This document shows positions 35,270 to 45,280 of a stretch of 64,000 nucleotides of DNA, one piece after another (position 1 is the stretch's first letter; each line of letters starts with the position of its first letter). The notes below the pieces were generated by a model. The model did not search any database. It was not told where the DNA came from and was given only the letters and a program-made list of their open reading frames with translations. Position numbers and translations under genes: made by a program. Source of the stretch: UBA9715 sp964553375. GTDB lineage: Bacteria; Actinomycetota; Coriobacteriia; Coriobacteriales; Eggerthellaceae. The DNA lies in NCBI GenBank assembly GCA_964553375.1, contig CAZKKN010000002.1, positions 1-64,000 on the forward strand, written 5' to 3'.

Positions 35270-35295
35270 ATCAGCCCCGCATTTGCGGGGCTGAT
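35270..35295. terminator. Bidirectional terminator between holA and rpsT
   Basis: A perfect dyad, ATCAGCCCCGCA / TGCGGGGCTGAT (12 bp, effective loop of 4), separates two convergent genes. CCTCTT follows on the plus strand and TTCGTTT on the minus strand. Confidence 0.85.
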
Positions 35296-35338
35296 CCTCT
35301 TGATATGCGGATGGACCCGAGGTCCAGCCAACAACGTT

Positions 35339-35935
35339 TTATTCGGCAGCTTCCTCAGCTGCTTCCTCGGCAGCCTCTTCAACAGCCTCTTCCGCAGCTT
35401 CAGCGGTCTCGGCTGCAACCTCATCGGCGGCTTCCTCGGCTTCCTCGGCAGCCTCTGCCTCAGCAGCTTCGGCCTTAGCGGCCTCTTCTGCTTCCTTGGC
35501 CTTGCGCTTGGCGGCCTTCTCCTCTTCTTTCAGCTGCTTCTCGCGACGCTTGGCCTTCTCTTCGCTGGCCTTGGCCATCTCGGCGTTGCGCTCTTCCTTG
35601 CGAGCAGCCTTCTTGCTGCCGGTCTTGGTCTTCTTCGGCGCAGCTTTCTCATAAGCCTCGATGTCGGCCGGGGTGACCACGGTATTGGCGAGCTTCATGA
35701 CGCCGCTCTTGCGATTGGCTGCCTGATTCTTATGGAGCACGCCCTTGGAGACCGCTTTATCCATCAGTCGGCAGGCGGCGCAGGCGTATTGGTAAGCCTC
35801 GGCACCGTTACCGGCCTCCACAGCGTCTTTAACGTGACGCACGGCGGTTTTGATCTCGCTTTTGACTGCACGGTTGCGCATACGGCGTTTCTCGTTGGTG
35901 ATATTGCGCTTCTTTTGACTCTTGATGTTTGCCAC
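35339..35935 (-). CDS. rpsT: 30S ribosomal protein S20 with long Ala/Glu-rich C-terminal extension
   Basis: The first 90 or so residues of this 198-residue product are ordinary S20: basic N-terminus (ANIKSQKKRNITNEKRRMRNRAVKSEI), then HVKDAVEAGN, and LHKNQAANRKSGVMKLAN. S20 is normally 85-90 residues. Here an in-frame tail of more than 100 residues follows: a lysine/arginine/glutamate-rich helix (about 98-150), then an almost pure Ala/Glu stretch to the stop. The tail is predicted to be a long charged helix or coiled coil. The start is GTG 35935 with GGAGGAAA upstream. It is divergent from lepA, as rpsT often is. Confidence 0.9.
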   Translation of the reverse strand: MANIKSQKKRNITNEKRRMRNRAVKSEIKTAVRHVKDAVEAGNGAEAYQYACAACRLMDKAVSKGVLHKNQAANRKSGVMKLANTVVTPADIEAYEKAAPKKTKTGSKKAARKEERNAEMAKASEEKAKRREKQLKEEEKAAKRKAKEAEEAAKAEAAEAEAAEEAEEAADEVAAETAEAAEEAVEEAAEEAAEEAAE

Positions 35936-36032
35936 TCTTATTTCCTCCGTTTTAATCTTGTTTCCTAACGAAACTTCTAAATCTTAGCATAGAATGATTG
36001 AAACGTCGGTATAGATTCTGAAAGTAGGAAAT

Positions 36033-37862
<1,830 letters not shown>

Positions 37863-38066
37863 ATGGCTAAACGCGAGGAATACGATTGGTTGGAAGATCC
37901 TTTCGATGAGGCGAAGAACGCCCAGATCCAGCAAGAACTGGAAAGCGCCCGGCACCGCTCGCTGGTGCTCGCCATCGTAGCTGCAGTGGTTGTGCTGCTT
38001 GCTGTGCTCTTCTTCGCCTTGTCCTGCAGCGCTGTGACATTCCTCGGCGATGGCCTTGGAGTCTAG
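37863..38066 (+). CDS. Small single-span membrane protein
   Basis: This 67-residue protein begins at the base after the lepA stop codon. An acidic, charged N-terminus (MAKREEYDWLEDPFDEAKN) is followed by one strong transmembrane segment (about residues 34-57, LVLAIVAAVVVLLAVLFFALSC) and a short tail. No family was recognised. Coding is supported by the plausible membrane protein, the gene-tight context and codon use like its neighbours; translation is probably coupled to lepA. Confidence 0.65.
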   Translation: MAKREEYDWLEDPFDEAKNAQIQQELESARHRSLVLAIVAAVVVLLAVLFFALSCSAVTFLGDGLGV

Positions 38067-38099
38067 CAGGGCGCATAACACCTCTCTTCGGGAAGGCTG

Positions 38100-39077
38100 A
38101 TGCTCATGGATGGGCTCTTCGGCGCATATAAGGCCATCTTGGCCCCCATGGCAGGCGTGACCGATGCCGCCTTCCGCACGCTTTGCCGCGAGCAAGGGGC
38201 AGACCTCACCTACACCGAGATGGTCTCTGCCAAGGGGCTTTCCTATGCCAATGAGAAGACGCGGCGGCTGGTGGACTTAGGACCAGGCGAGCAGGAGGTA
38301 GCCGTCCAGCTTTTCGGCCACGAGCCCGATACCGTAGCTGCCATGGCAGCCTGGGTGGAACAGGAGCTGGGGGAGCATCTGGCCTACATGGATATCAATA
38401 TGGGATGCCCCGCCCGCAAGATCGTCACCAAAGGCGATGGCTCCGCCCTGATGAAGGACCCGCCTTTAGCCGCAGCGATCGTGGAGGCCACGAAGCGCGC
38501 CGTACAATGCCCTGTGACCTGTAAGATCCGCCGCGGGTGGTCTGCCGAGGAAGGGGAGAGCGCCGTGGATCTCGCCCGGTGCCTGGAGGCGGCCGGAGCG
38601 GACGCCGTGGCTGTGCACGGGAGATTCTCCACCCAGATGTATCGCGGCCGCGCCAACTGGGGGACGATTGCGCGGGTGAAGCAGGCCCTCTCTATTCCGG
38701 TTGTGGGAAACGGGGACGTGACCTGCGGCGCAGATGCGGTGCGCATGGTGAAGGAAACGCAGTGCGACGGCGTTATGGTAGCACGTGCGGCCGAAGGCAA
38801 CCCTTGGGTGTTCGCCGATATGAAGGCGGCCTTGGAGGGACGCCCCGCCCCAGCACCCCCTACGCCCCAAGAACGCATGGAGACGGCAAAACGCCACGTG
38901 GCCATGCTCGCTGAGCTGAATGAAGGGCACCTTACCCCCATGCGCAAGCATGCCGCATGGTATGTGCGCGGCCTTCCCGGGGCGGCTGCAGCCCGGGGTC
39001 GGTTGAACGAATGTAGCACAGTGGGGGAATTCTTCGATGTATTCGACGAGATAGCGAGGCATGGCCATGCCGCATGA
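38100..39077 (+). CDS. tRNA-dihydrouridine synthase, DusB-like
   Basis: This 325-residue FMN-dependent TIM-barrel enzyme reduces uridines in the tRNA D-loop. APMAGVTDAAFRTLCRE, the catalytic Cys in NMGCPARKIVTKGDGSALM, and the FMN-binding GNGDVTCGADAVRM are clear. ATG 38100 has GGAAGG before it; ATG 38106 is an alternative. It overlaps the next gene, hemW, by 11 bases. The DusB assignment rests on overall resemblance; target positions are not predictable here. Confidence 0.92.
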   Translation: MLMDGLFGAYKAILAPMAGVTDAAFRTLCREQGADLTYTEMVSAKGLSYANEKTRRLVDLGPGEQEVAVQLFGHEPDTVAAMAAWVEQELGEHLAYMDINMGCPARKIVTKGDGSALMKDPPLAAAIVEATKRAVQCPVTCKIRRGWSAEEGESAVDLARCLEAAGADAVAVHGRFSTQMYRGRANWGTIARVKQALSIPVVGNGDVTCGADAVRMVKETQCDGVMVARAAEGNPWVFADMKAALEGRPAPAPPTPQERMETAKRHVAMLAELNEGHLTPMRKHAAWYVRGLPGAAAARGRLNECSTVGEFFDVFDEIARHGHAA

Positions 39078-40185
39078 CCCGTATAAGGCGCTCTACCTCC
39101 ACGTACCCTTCTGCAAGAGCCGTTGCAACTACTGCGACTTCACCACCCGGGGCGTGGCACCGGACGACCCGCGCATCGATCAGTATGTGGAACGCCTGAT
39201 CACCGAGGTACGGCGGCTGAGCAAAGCCGAGGAGCTGGGAGAGATCGAGACGGTCTATCTGGGCGGCGGCACACCGAGCTACCTGGGATCCCGGCGCCTG
39301 ACGAGCCTGCTTTATGCTTTAGGGGTCTCGCTGGATCTGACCCGGGATTCCCTTGAGTTCACTATGGAAGCCAACCCCGAGAGCCTGGATGAGCGCCTGG
39401 TGAGAGACATCTGGGCTTTGGGGGTGAACCGCTTATCCATCGGGGTGCAGAGCTTCGATGACACGCTGCTCTCCCTGCTGGGGCGTCCCCACAGCGCCGA
39501 AGACGCCCGCCGGGCCCTGGAGTATGCCAAGGACCGCTTTGAGAACATAAGCGTGGATTTGATCTGCGGTATCCCCGGTCAGACCGACCGGTCCCTGGAA
39601 GCATCCCTTGAGGAGGCCGTAGCCGCAGGGGTATCCCATGTAAGCGTCTATCCCTTGAGCATCGAACCGGGCACGCCTCTTGACCGCCAGGTGTTGCGCG
39701 GCGAGATGGACCCTTGCAATGACGAGGCCCAGGCCCGCCAGATGCTTTTGGCTGAGTCCCTACTGACCAGCGCGGGCTATCACCGCTATGAGGTGGCAAG
39801 CTATTCATTGGAGGGCTTCGAGTGCCGCCACAACACCGCCTATTGGTCCGGCGTTCCCTATCTGGGGGTGGGGGAGGCCGCTGCAACCATGACGCAAAAC
39901 GATGAGCGACGCATGCGCTTGACCGATGGCCAGGTCACCGACGACCTGACCCGCAGGCAAATGGAGGCAGAAGACCTCATGTTGGCCATGCGCATGACCC
40001 GCGGCGTGAGCGAGGAGCGCATCTCCGCTGCCCGTCCATACCTTCCGGGCTTGGACGATACCCTCCATTCCCTCGTTGAGCGCGGGCTCATAACCCACGA
40101 CCAGCAGGCCTTCCGTCCCACCCGCCAAGGCTGGCTTCTCGGCAATGAGCTCTATGGGGCCTTCTTCGATTTAGGCGAATCCTAA
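39067..40185 (+). CDS. hemW: Radical SAM protein HemW (heme chaperone, HemN-like)
   Basis: This 372-residue radical SAM protein has CKSRCNYCDF (the CxxxCxxC iron-sulfur site, about residue 17) and YLGGGTPSYL. The C-terminal RHNTAYW motif is of the HemW/HemN type. HemW proteins are usually annotated as oxygen-independent coproporphyrinogen oxidases but are thought to deliver heme to respiratory enzymes. ATG 39067 is preferred over ATG 39061 because GAGG then lies 7 bases upstream. It overlaps dus. In many bacteria hemW lies next to lepA and hrcA, as here. Confidence 0.9.
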   Translation: MPHDPYKALYLHVPFCKSRCNYCDFTTRGVAPDDPRIDQYVERLITEVRRLSKAEELGEIETVYLGGGTPSYLGSRRLTSLLYALGVSLDLTRDSLEFTMEANPESLDERLVRDIWALGVNRLSIGVQSFDDTLLSLLGRPHSAEDARRALEYAKDRFENISVDLICGIPGQTDRSLEASLEEAVAAGVSHVSVYPLSIEPGTPLDRQVLRGEMDPCNDEAQARQMLLAESLLTSAGYHRYEVASYSLEGFECRHNTAYWSGVPYLGVGEAAATMTQNDERRMRLTDGQVTDDLTRRQMEAEDLMLAMRMTRGVSEERISAARPYLPGLDDTLHSLVERGLITHDQQAFRPTRQGWLLGNELYGAFFDLGES

Positions 40186-40233
40186 ACGAATGCCGGGGAA
40201 TGCGCATATTCAGTGACACTTGCGAAACAAGGG

Positions 40234-40263
40234 TTAGCACTCCATCCTAGAGACTGCTAGAAT
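40234..40263 (+). promoter_or_regulatory. CIRCE operator overlapping the hrcA promoter
   Basis: TTAGCACTC (40234-40242), nine bases, then GACTGCTAG (40252-40260) match CIRCE (TTAGCACTC-N9-GAGTGCTAA) with two changes in the right arm. TGCTAGAAT (40255-40263) is an extended -10 element inside the operator, with TTAGCA (40234-40239) as a -35 at 18 bases. HrcA bound here would block its own transcription. Confidence 0.88.
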
Positions 40264-40334
40264 ACGTTGCGACTCAAGATAACCCCTGAAGGGAAGCCCA
40301 AAAGGGGAGTGAGGAAGAGGAGGCTGCGCGATCC

Positions 40335-41048
40335 ATGCTTTCCGATCGCCGTCAAAAAGTGCTTGCAGCACTCATAGAGGAGTATGTGGCCCGCGCCATG
40401 CCGGTTGGCTCGCGCACCTTGGCCGAGCAGTACGGTTTCGATGTGAGCCCAGCCACTATCCGCAACGATCTCTCCGCCCTGGAAGAGGAAGGCTACATCT
40501 CCCAGCCCCACACCTCTGCCGGTCGCGTTCCCACCGATACCGGCTACCGAGCCTTCGTGGACCAGTTGATCGAAGACGGCCTGGAAGCCGACGACGAAGA
40601 AGCGCGCCGGGCCTTGGAAGCCCTGAAAGAGAGCGCCCGGGAACTCGATGAGCTCTTCGAACGCACCTCGAAGGTGCTCTCCCAGTTCACCGATTGCCTT
40701 TCGGTGGTAGCCCCGCCGGATCTCTCCCACCTGCATCGTTTGGGCATGCTCTCGCTCATGCGCCAGCCGGAATTCGTACGGACGGAATCCCTGATGCCCA
40801 TCATGCAAATGCTGGAAGATGATACTATGTTGCTCCACGTGCTCGATACTGCAGCGGCGCGGGACGACAGGCCCGATGTGCGCATCGGCCGGGAAAACGA
40901 CACCGAACAGCTGGCCGGCGTATCCGTGGTGGCCTGCCGCTTCGGTGCCGGCCCAGACGGCGGCATCGTAGCTGTCATAGGCCCCACCCGCATGAATTAT
41001 ATAAAGGCCCTCACAGCGGTACGGCTCGCCAGCCAAACCCTGGGATAG
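40335..41048 (+). CDS. hrcA: Heat-inducible repressor HrcA, short form
   Basis: This 237-residue protein has the HrcA N-terminal winged helix (LSDRRQKVLAALIEEYV...VGSRTLAEQYGFDVSPATIRNDLSALEEEGYISQPHTSAGRVPTDTGYR) and the C-terminal end (VRIGREN...SVVACRF...IGPTRMNYIKAL). HrcA is normally about 340 residues. Roughly 100 residues of the central GAF-like and inserted dimerisation region are missing, without any frameshift. A CIRCE site lies just upstream and dnaJ downstream, so it is probably functional and autoregulated. Confidence 0.88.
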   Translation: MLSDRRQKVLAALIEEYVARAMPVGSRTLAEQYGFDVSPATIRNDLSALEEEGYISQPHTSAGRVPTDTGYRAFVDQLIEDGLEADDEEARRALEALKESARELDELFERTSKVLSQFTDCLSVVAPPDLSHLHRLGMLSLMRQPEFVRTESLMPIMQMLEDDTMLLHVLDTAAARDDRPDVRIGRENDTEQLAGVSVVACRFGAGPDGGIVAVIGPTRMNYIKALTAVRLASQTLG

Positions 41049-41081
41049 GCGCGACGGATGACCTTGAAAGGAAACCTCTAA

Positions 41082-42218
41082 ATGGCCTCTGATCTATACG
41101 AAGTGCTTGGCGTCACCCGCGATGCCACCGAAGAGGAGATAAAGAAGGCGTTTCGTCGCCAAGCCCGCAAACTCCACCCGGATGTGAATAAATCACCCAA
41201 TGCCGAGGAGGAGTTCAAGGAACTCAACGAGGCCTACGATATCCTTTCCGACCCCACCAAGCGCGCCTACTACGACCGCACCGGCTCCACTCCCGGAGCT
41301 GCAGGGGGCCACGACCCCTTCGGCGGCGGTTACGTGGACTTCGAGGACATCTTCGGTGGCGGTTTCGGCACCATGGGCGATATCTTCAGCTCGTTCTTCA
41401 GCGGCATGGGCGGTGCTGGCGGTACTCGGCGCGAGGGCCGTGACATGGGCGTGGGCCTGCGCATAACCTTGGAAGAGGCCGCTACCGGCGCGAAAAAGGA
41501 GATAGTCTATGACCGCCTTGCTCCTTGCCCCGATTGCGACGGCACGGGCTTAGGCGAAGACGGCAAGGAGGTCACCTGCCCTGAGTGCAACGGGTCGGGT
41601 CGCGTCTACAGCGTTCAGCGCACGTTCCTCGGCGATATGCGCACCACCTCCACCTGCAATGCCTGCGAGGGCACCGGCAAGATCATCGACAACCCTTGCG
41701 TGGAGTGCGGAGGCCAGGGCCGCATCCCCGATCGCCAACGCCTGACCGTGGAAGTGCCCGTGGGTATCCGCGATTCCCAACAGCTGCGCATCACCGGTTT
41801 CGGCGAAGCGGGCATGCGCGGTGCCCAATCGGGAAACCTCATCGTGACCTGCCGCGTGCAGCCCCACGATTTCTTTGAGCGCGAGGGCGATGCCCTGCAC
41901 GCCATGGCGAAGATCTCCATGGTGCAGGCTGCCCTGGGGGCGGATATAGAGATTGACGGCATCCTGCCCGACGAGAAGATCACCGTGCCCATCCCCGAGG
42001 GCTGCCAAAACGACCAGGTGATCAAAGTGCGCGGCAAGGGCATGCCCAAATTCAAGAGCGACATGCGTGGGGACCTCTACGTCCATATCGAAGTGGTCAT
42101 CCCTAAGAATCTCACGAAAAGCCAGCGGGAGCTGCTCGAACAGCTCGCCGATGACCTGGGGGATGAATACGCCCAATCCCGCTCGCCCCTTGAGAAGCTG
42201 CGCAACGTCTTCTCGTAG
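41082..42218 (+). CDS. dnaJ: Chaperone DnaJ
   Basis: This 378-residue type I Hsp40 shows a J domain with HPD (about residues 3-68), a Gly/Phe-rich linker (about 75-115), four zinc-binding repeats (CPDCDGTG, CPECNGSG, CNACEGTG, CVECGGQG) and the substrate-binding C-terminal domains. It stimulates DnaK, whose gene is not in this window, nor is grpE. The pair hrcA-dnaJ is under CIRCE control. AAAGGAAA stands before the ATG. Confidence 0.95.
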   Translation: MASDLYEVLGVTRDATEEEIKKAFRRQARKLHPDVNKSPNAEEEFKELNEAYDILSDPTKRAYYDRTGSTPGAAGGHDPFGGGYVDFEDIFGGGFGTMGDIFSSFFSGMGGAGGTRREGRDMGVGLRITLEEAATGAKKEIVYDRLAPCPDCDGTGLGEDGKEVTCPECNGSGRVYSVQRTFLGDMRTTSTCNACEGTGKIIDNPCVECGGQGRIPDRQRLTVEVPVGIRDSQQLRITGFGEAGMRGAQSGNLIVTCRVQPHDFFEREGDALHAMAKISMVQAALGADIEIDGILPDEKITVPIPEGCQNDQVIKVRGKGMPKFKSDMRGDLYVHIEVVIPKNLTKSQRELLEQLADDLGDEYAQSRSPLEKLRNVFS

Positions 42219-43433
42219 ATGAACCTGCCATCCTCCATAGAGCGCTTCTCCATCGTCAACCTCGGTTGCAAGGTGAACCGCGTTGAATCCGACACCTTGG
42301 CCGAGCGTCTGCTGGGGCGTGGCCTGCAAAGCGCCCCTGCATCTGAGGCCGACTTGGTGATCATAAACACCTGCACCGTCACGGGTGAGGCGGAGAAGAA
42401 GACCCGAAAAGCGGTCCGCAAGGCCTTAAAGGATGCTCCGGACGCAACCGTTGTGGTCACCGGCTGTGCCGCCACCATGGATCCGAGCTTCTATGAGGCC
42501 CTGGACGAACGGGTATCGGTGATCCCCAAAGGGGATCTCCTTGAGAACAGCTTCCTCCCGAAGACGCCAAACACCATGCGCCTGGGAGCCGGTTTCCCCA
42601 CCCGCGTGGGCATCAAGGCCCAGGATGGCTGCGATAACGCCTGCACCTACTGCATCGTCCATGTGGCCCGCGGCCCGGCGCGAAGCACCCCCTTCGATGA
42701 GGTGGTCTCCGAATGCAAGCGCTACCTGCAGGACGGGGTGAAAGAGCTCGTTTTAACAGGAATCGACCTGGGAAGATACCAATGGGAAGGCCGAGGCCTG
42801 GCCAGTCTTCTCTCCGCGCTGCTTGAAGCCAGCTCCCAGCAGGCAACCGCAGACGAGCATCCCTGCCGTTTTCGCCTCTCGTCAGTGGAGCCTTTGAGCC
42901 TAAGCGAGCCTCTGATTGAGCTGCTGGCTACATCGGAAGGGCTTCTCTGCCGCCATTTGCACCTGCCATTGCAGTCCGGCTCCTCTTCGGTGCTCGCAGC
43001 CATGGGACGACCCTACAGCCGCGAGCGCTTCCTGGCGCTCACCGCAGAGCTCTATGAGCGCATCCCGAGCCTTTCCCTCACCACAGACATCATCTGTGGC
43101 TTTCCCGGCGAGACCGATGACGACTTCGCCTGCACCTTAAGCGCGGCGCGGGAGGCTCGCTTCTCCAAGATACACGTGTTTCCCTACTCCCAAAGGCCGG
43201 GCACCCCAGCAGCGAGACGACCCGACCAGATAGACCCGGCTTTGAAGCGCCAACGCACCTCTGAAATGCGAAAACTCGCTGATGAGCTGCGCCAGGATGA
43301 TTTCAACCGCCGCCGGGGGAGCACCGAGCTCTGCCTCGTGGAACCCGACCGGGCGCTAACGGAGAGCTATCATGAATTGCCCGTGGATGCGGCCTGGACC
43401 ATCGGCACCCTGCAAAAGACGCTCGTTCACTGA
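42219..43433 (+). CDS. mtaB: tRNA t6A37 methylthiotransferase MtaB-like
   Basis: This 404-residue radical SAM methylthiotransferase has an N-terminal UPF0004 domain (NLGCKVNRVESDTLAERLL; INTCTVTGEAEKKTRK), the cluster motif CDNACTYCIV, and a C-terminal TRAM-like end. The GCKVNRVES signature is that of MtaB (ms2t6A), not MiaB or RimO; RimO is encoded separately at 60 kb. It starts at the base after dnaJ. The 16S methyltransferase gene rsmE, often between dnaJ and mtaB, is absent. Confidence 0.9.
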   Translation: MNLPSSIERFSIVNLGCKVNRVESDTLAERLLGRGLQSAPASEADLVIINTCTVTGEAEKKTRKAVRKALKDAPDATVVVTGCAATMDPSFYEALDERVSVIPKGDLLENSFLPKTPNTMRLGAGFPTRVGIKAQDGCDNACTYCIVHVARGPARSTPFDEVVSECKRYLQDGVKELVLTGIDLGRYQWEGRGLASLLSALLEASSQQATADEHPCRFRLSSVEPLSLSEPLIELLATSEGLLCRHLHLPLQSGSSSVLAAMGRPYSRERFLALTAELYERIPSLSLTTDIICGFPGETDDDFACTLSAAREARFSKIHVFPYSQRPGTPAARRPDQIDPALKRQRTSEMRKLADELRQDDFNRRRGSTELCLVEPDRALTESYHELPVDAAWTIGTLQKTLVH

Positions 43434-43446
43434 TACAATCTGCCTA
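43431..43446 (+). promoter_or_regulatory. Possible extended -10 element giving a leaderless phoH mRNA
   Basis: TGATACAAT (43431-43439) is an extended -10 box whose TG comes from the mtaB stop codon. ATG 43446 lies 6 bases beyond, about where transcription would start, and has no Shine-Dalgarno. TGCAAA at 43411-43416 is a weak -35 candidate. Confidence 0.4.
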
Positions 43447-44414
43447 TGGATGAGAGAACCGTTTTAGAGATAGAGTTGCCCCCGGGCCTGGACGCATCGC
43501 TGATCACCGGCCAGCATGACCGGTATCTGCATCTGATCCAAGACCTGTTGGAGAGCTCTGTGGCGTTGCGAGGCAACCGTCTGCACCTATCCGGTGATGC
43601 CAATGCCGTTGCCTTGGCCGAGCGCCTGTTCACGGAGATAATCGCCCGCATCCAAGGGGGCGAGTCGCTGGATGAGGACTCCCTGCGGCGCCTGGCGCTT
43701 CTGCTCTCCAGCAGCGACCTGGCCCCGGCTGATTTGCGCCGCGATGTCATCTTAACCCATCGCGGTAAGGTGATACGCCCCAAAACCGCAGGTCAGAAGA
43801 AGTTCGTCGATGCCATCCGCAGCCATCCCATCACCTTCGGCTTAGGCCCAGCCGGCACGGGGAAGACCTTCCTCGCCTGCGCCATGGCCGTCTCGGCTCT
43901 GAAGGATAAAGAAGTGGGACGCATTGTGCTCACCCGGCCCATCGTGGAGGCAGGGGAGAGCCTGGGGTTTCTCCCCGGCACCATCATGGAGAAGGTGGAC
44001 CCTTACATCCGCCCTCTCTATGATGCCCTCTTCGACTTGATGGATGTTGAGAAGGCCGTACGGCTCATCGAAGACGGAACCATAGAGATCACCCCTTTGG
44101 CCTTCATGCGCGGGCGCACCTTCAACGACTGCTATGTCATCTTGGATGAAGCCCAGAACACCACGCCCGAGCAGATGAAGATGTTCCTCACCCGCTTGGG
44201 CTTCGGCACCAAGATGATCATCACCGGCGATGAATCACAGTCGGATTCCCCGCGGGGTGCCGAGGGCATCCGCAGCGCCAAAGCCCATCTGAGCGCTCTG
44301 GACCAGATAGCCTTTTGCCAGCTCAAAGGCACCGATGTGGTTCGCAATTCCCTGGTAGCCGAGATAGTGGCCGCCTACGAGAAACCCGCAGACCCCTCAG
44401 GAGGCGAGCATTGA
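43446..44414 (+). CDS. PhoH-family ATPase
   Basis: This 322-residue protein has a P-loop in FGLGPAGTGKTFLACAMAV (about residues 137-155) and Walker B DEAQNTTPEQMKMFLTR. GFGTKMIITGDESQSD follows, and the N-terminal 100 residues resemble a KH-like RNA-binding domain. PhoH proteins next to ybeY are thought to act in RNA metabolism; the exact role is unsettled. Its stop overlaps the ybeY start. Confidence 0.9.
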   Translation: MDERTVLEIELPPGLDASLITGQHDRYLHLIQDLLESSVALRGNRLHLSGDANAVALAERLFTEIIARIQGGESLDEDSLRRLALLLSSSDLAPADLRRDVILTHRGKVIRPKTAGQKKFVDAIRSHPITFGLGPAGTGKTFLACAMAVSALKDKEVGRIVLTRPIVEAGESLGFLPGTIMEKVDPYIRPLYDALFDLMDVEKAVRLIEDGTIEITPLAFMRGRTFNDCYVILDEAQNTTPEQMKMFLTRLGFGTKMIITGDESQSDSPRGAEGIRSAKAHLSALDQIAFCQLKGTDVVRNSLVAEIVAAYEKPADPSGGEH

Positions 44415-44902
44415 TGGAGATAATCATCGAAGACGAGCAAGGCGATGGCTCTGTGCTCCAGCTCTTCGCCATGGAAGACCTCGCACGGCTCGTGCTCGGC
44501 CATGAGGAGGTGCCCGCTTCCACGGAAGTCTCCATCACGTTTGTGACCGAGGAGAGGATCCACGAGCTCAACCGCGAATTCCGCTCTCAAGACAGGCCCA
44601 CCGATGTGCTCTCCTTCGAATGCGACGGCGTTGCCGATGGCTTTGCCGACGCTACCGCTGAGGGCATGCCCTTCGAGCTGGGGGATATCGTCATAGCCCC
44701 GGCCCTGGCAAAGCGTCAGGCCGCTGAATACGGTTTGGATGCCGCAGAGGAACTCAGCTTGCTCATCACCCACGGGCTGCTGCATCTGTGCGGCTATGAC
44801 CACTTGGACGACATCGAAGCCGAGGCCATGGAGGCACGGGAGGTGGAACTGCTCACCGAGTTCTGGGGACGTCCCTTCAAGCGTCACCGGATGGCGGGCT
44901 GA
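44414..44902 (+). CDS. ybeY: Endoribonuclease YbeY
   Basis: This 162-residue zinc protein acts in 16S rRNA 3'-end maturation and ribosome quality control. HGLLHLCGYDH near residue 119 is the metal-binding HxxxHxxxxxH signature. NREFRSQDRPTDVLSFE and LGDIVIAPALAKRQA are also conserved. ATG 44414 overlaps the phoH stop codon; an upstream in-frame extension is phoH sequence read in another frame. The order phoH-ybeY-dgkA-era is standard. Confidence 0.95.
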   Translation: MEIIIEDEQGDGSVLQLFAMEDLARLVLGHEEVPASTEVSITFVTEERIHELNREFRSQDRPTDVLSFECDGVADGFADATAEGMPFELGDIVIAPALAKRQAAEYGLDAAEELSLLITHGLLHLCGYDHLDDIEAEAMEAREVELLTEFWGRPFKRHRMAG

Positions 44903-44905
44903 GCT

Positions 44906-45271
44906 GTGGCCCATCCGTTTCTCCACTCCTTCGCCTTCGCAGGCAAAGGCATCCTCTACACCTTCAAGGAAGGGCGCAATTTCAAAGTGCAGCTCGGATT
45001 CGCCGCAGCGGCCTTGGGTCTTTGCGCTCTGCTTTCAGTCAGCCCCACCGAATGGATTGTGGTGATACTCTGCATCGCAACGGTTTTAGGCAGCGAATGC
45101 TTGAACACCGCCATCGAAGCCGCTGTGGACCTCTCAAGCCCTGATATCCATCCTTTGGCCGGGGCCGCCAAGGACTGCGCCGCTGGCGGCGTGCTCCTTG
45201 CCTCGGCTGCATCCCTGGTCATCGGACTCATCATCTTCTTGCCGCGCCTCTGGAACCTCTTCTTCGCTTAA
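44906..45271 (+). CDS. dgkA: Diacylglycerol kinase family protein (undecaprenol kinase-like)
   Basis: This 121-residue, three-helix membrane protein has the family signature GSECLNTAIEAAVDL at about residue 52 and KDCAAGGVLLAS in the third-helix region. Gram-positive members phosphorylate undecaprenol rather than diacylglycerol, recycling the cell-wall lipid carrier; which substrate applies here is not visible. The start is GTG 44906, 3 bases after ybeY. Confidence 0.9.
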   Translation: MAHPFLHSFAFAGKGILYTFKEGRNFKVQLGFAAAALGLCALLSVSPTEWIVVILCIATVLGSECLNTAIEAAVDLSSPDIHPLAGAAKDCAAGGVLLASAASLVIGLIIFLPRLWNLFFA

Positions 45272-45280
45272 GGAGCCCCA

